DNA of 7,873 nt from positions 1 to 7,873 of the forward strand of contig CATZTY010000042.1 of NCBI GenBank assembly GCA_958424475.1. The letters are read 5' to 3'. Shown here piece after piece: positions 6,648 through 7,873 of the stretch. The stretch comes from an uncultured Collinsella sp. Lineage in GTDB: Bacteria; Actinomycetota; Coriobacteriia; Coriobacteriales; Coriobacteriaceae. The notes beneath the pieces are model-generated. The model was not told the DNA's origin. It worked only from the letters and a program-made list of their open reading frames with translations, and did not search any database. The first letter of the stretch is position 1. The number at the start of each line of letters is the position of its first letter. The position numbers and the translations under genes are program-made.

Positions 6648-6653
6648 CCCCTC
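6648..6653 (-). promoter_or_regulatory. Ribosome binding site deciding the LytS-type kinase start
   Basis: GAGGGG on the minus strand is six bases from GTG 6641 and zero bases from ATG 6647. The spacing favours GTG as the initiator. It lies 20 bases past the T-rich end of the terminator at 6674-6700, leaving no room for a promoter in between. Confidence 0.65.
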
Positions 6654-6673
6654 TTGTCCGTAGTACCGATAGC

Positions 6674-6700
6674 AATAAAGAGGGCCGCAAGCGACCCTCT
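6674..6700 (-). terminator. Rho-independent terminator, possibly a leader attenuator
   Basis: On the minus strand AGAGGGTCG pairs with CGGCCCTCT around a CTTG loop (6700-6679). The stem is 9 bp with one U-G wobble, followed by TTATT. It ends transcription of the amidohydrolase gene. A possible -10 box (6708-6713) sits just upstream, so it may also act within the leader of the kinase/regulator operon. The T-run is short, so termination may be partial. Confidence 0.7.
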
Positions 6701-6702
6701 CC

Positions 6703-6717
6703 ATTGCATTATGCAAT
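6703..6717. promoter_or_regulatory. Perfect 15-bp palindrome over a possible -10 box (operator candidate)
   Basis: ATTGCAT-T-ATGCAAT on the plus strand is a perfect 7-bp inverted repeat around one base. The minus strand reads CATAAT at 6713-6708, a plausible -10 box, with TGTAAA 16 bases upstream as a weak -35. It lies between the amidohydrolase stop and the terminator hairpin. A bound regulator would block the promoter. It shares the ATTGC/GCAAT half-site with the repeats at 2008-2037. Confidence 0.45.
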
Positions 6718-6758
6718 CAAATACTGTGTTTTACATCCAGCCATCGACAAACGGTAGC

Positions 6759-7873
6759 TTAGGCGCTGTACTTGTTTGGCTCGCCGAAGGTGCCGGCCTC
6801 GACAATCCAGCCGTCCTTCATGATGACGTCCATGTTGTCGGTGTTGAGCACGTGGATGTCGGCGGCGACGTCACCGTTGACGACCAGCAGGTCGGCGCAC
6901 TTGCCGGCCTCGATGGAACCGGTCTCGTCCTCGATGTGGCACATCTTGGCACCGTTGAGGGTGGCGCAGGTGATGGTCTCGACCGGGGTGAAGCCGATCT
7001 TGTCGACGAACTCGTACATCTCCTCGATGGAGCAGGTGCCGTACGGGGTGACGAAGGAGAAGGAGTCGGAGCCGATCGTCATGACGACGCCGCGCTTCTT
7101 GGCCTCGCGCAGGCAGTCATAGTTGCGCTGCAGCTCCTTCTCGACCAGGGTACCCTCGTACTTGTCGTGCAGCTCGGGGACGTAGACGGGAGGATAGGTG
7201 GCGTACCAGGTGGGCAGGAAGGCAATCGTCGGGGTGAAGAAGGTACCCTGCTCGGCCATGAGGTCCATGGTGCGCTCATCGATATCGAAGCCGTGAATCA
7301 GCTGCTCGCAGCCAAAGCGAACGGAATCGTAGGCGGCGGCGTGGTTGTTGTAGCAGTGACTCCACACGGGGATACCGACCATCTTGGCCTCTTCGACCAC
7401 GGCCTGGATCTCCTCGGAGCAATAGTGCTGGTCGCGACCGGAGTCCCAGCGCCAGATGCCGCCACCGGTAGCCCAGATCTTAATGGCATCGGGGTTCTCG
7501 CGCAGGCGACGACGGACGGCCTTGCGCAGATCCCAAGGACCGTCGACCTGATCGCCCCAGGGATGGGATTCCTTGTTGAGCTCCTGGGTGCAGTGGTGGG
7601 AGTCACCGTGACCGGCAACACGGCAGAAGCCGAGGCCGGTGGCCAGAACGCGCGGGCCCTTAAAGACGCCCTTGTCGATGCAGTCGCGAATCTGGATACC
7701 AAAGCGGCCGATCTCGCAGACGGTGGTGAGGCCGTGGGTGAGGCAGTCGTAGGCCTGCTTGACGGCGACGGCCTGCTTCTCGAGGAGCGGCTGCATGACC
7801 CAATCGGTGTCATCGTCGGTCAGGTTGCCCGAGAAGTGCAGGTGGGTGTCGATCAGGCCGGGAAGGACAGTCT
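6759..7873 (-). CDS. Metal-dependent amidohydrolase (imidazolonepropionase/prolidase-like), C-terminal part cut by window edge
   Basis: The frame is open to the window edge, so the true start lies beyond 7873; 370 residues are visible. Counting from the first complete codon, the metal-binding motif PGLIDTHLH gives His10/His12. Further likely ligands are Lys131 (DAIKIWATGG, a candidate carboxylated lysine), His172 (VWSHCYN), His193 (LIHGFDID) and Asp269 (TIGSDSF). GPRVLATG and AGHGD are typical of the imidazolonepropionase-like branch that includes metal-dependent Xaa-Pro dipeptidases. ETGSIEAGKCADLLVV rebuilds the small beta-sandwich that flanks the TIM barrel. The first ATG in view (7796) lies after the HxH motif and so cannot be the start. 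It hydrolyses an amide, peptide or cyclic amide bond in the cytoplasm; the substrate is not deducible. There are 13 Cys in 370 residues, high for the family. Codon use is strongly biased to C/G-ending codons, with GAG and AAG almost exclusive, unlike its neighbours, which suggests high expression. Confidence 0.92.
   Translation of the reverse strand, partial: TVLPGLIDTHLHFSGNLTDDDTDWVMQPLLEKQAVAVKQAYDCLTHGLTTVCEIGRFGIQIRDCIDKGVFKGPRVLATGLGFCRVAGHGDSHHCTQELNKESHPWGDQVDGPWDLRKAVRRRLRENPDAIKIWATGGGIWRWDSGRDQHYCSEEIQAVVEEAKMVGIPVWSHCYNNHAAAYDSVRFGCEQLIHGFDIDERTMDLMAEQGTFFTPTIAFLPTWYATYPPVYVPELHDKYEGTLVEKELQRNYDCLREAKKRGVVMTIGSDSFSFVTPYGTCSIEEMYEFVDKIGFTPVETITCATLNGAKMCHIEDETGSIEAGKCADLLVVNGDVAADIHVLNTDNMDVIMKDGWIVEAGTFGEPNKYSA

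Noticed and set aside
7298..7813. 171-codon minus-strand frame inside the amidohydrolase
   Set aside because: Ser/Arg/Ala/Pro-rich out-of-frame translation. The amidohydrolase frame has all metal ligands.
1..7873. CRISPR arrays, tRNA/rRNA genes, insertion sequences, phage or defence genes
   Set aside because: I saw no regularly spaced repeats, cloverleaf-type sequence, transposase or nuclease motifs. The window looks like chromosomal housekeeping and regulatory DNA.

Overview
Organism. Every gene lies on the minus strand. The DNA is GC-rich, with NNC/NNG-biased codons, ATG starts plus probable GTG starts, and GGAGG-type ribosome binding sites. The gene set (LytS/LytTR two-component genes, an Atg22/UMF1-type MFS carrier, a zinc-dependent phospholipase C-like protein and a codon-optimised, Cys-rich amidohydrolase) resembles gut Coriobacteriia such as Collinsella. 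That assignment is inference from memory of the families, not a database match.

Layout in the direction of transcription, from high to low coordinate. (1) 7873-6759: 3' part of a metal-dependent amidohydrolase, cut by the window edge. (2) 6700-6674: terminator hairpin, preceded by a perfect 15-bp palindrome. (3) 6641-5256 and 5217-4483: a LytS-type sensor histidine kinase and its LytTR response regulator, 38 bp apart, forming a complete two-component system. (4) 4390-3446: a zinc-dependent phospholipase C-like protein behind its own probable promoter. (5) 3344-2085: an UMF1-family MFS transporter. (6) An intergenic region of 171 bp with nested inverted repeats, a probable -10 box and a strong terminator hairpin that ends just before the next ribosome binding site. 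(7) 1913-726: a family 2-like glycosyltransferase whose stop overlaps (ATGA) the start of (8), a second LytS-like membrane sensor at 729-1, cut by the window edge.

How they fit together. The complete LytS/LytTR pair should sense a signal through a membrane anchor and GAF-like domain and control genes through LytTR DNA sites. The second sensor is clearly a paralogue of the first. At the point where the phosphoacceptor histidine is expected (NPHFLFN), the last visible codon encodes proline, so it may be a degenerate kinase. It is translationally coupled to a glycosyltransferase rather than to a response regulator inside the window. Both sensor operons are preceded by a probable promoter and then a terminator-like hairpin immediately before the first gene, with little room for a promoter in between. 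They are therefore fed by read-through or controlled by attenuation. No tRNA, rRNA, CRISPR, insertion sequence or phage feature was seen. No stretch longer than 300 bases lacks a gene.
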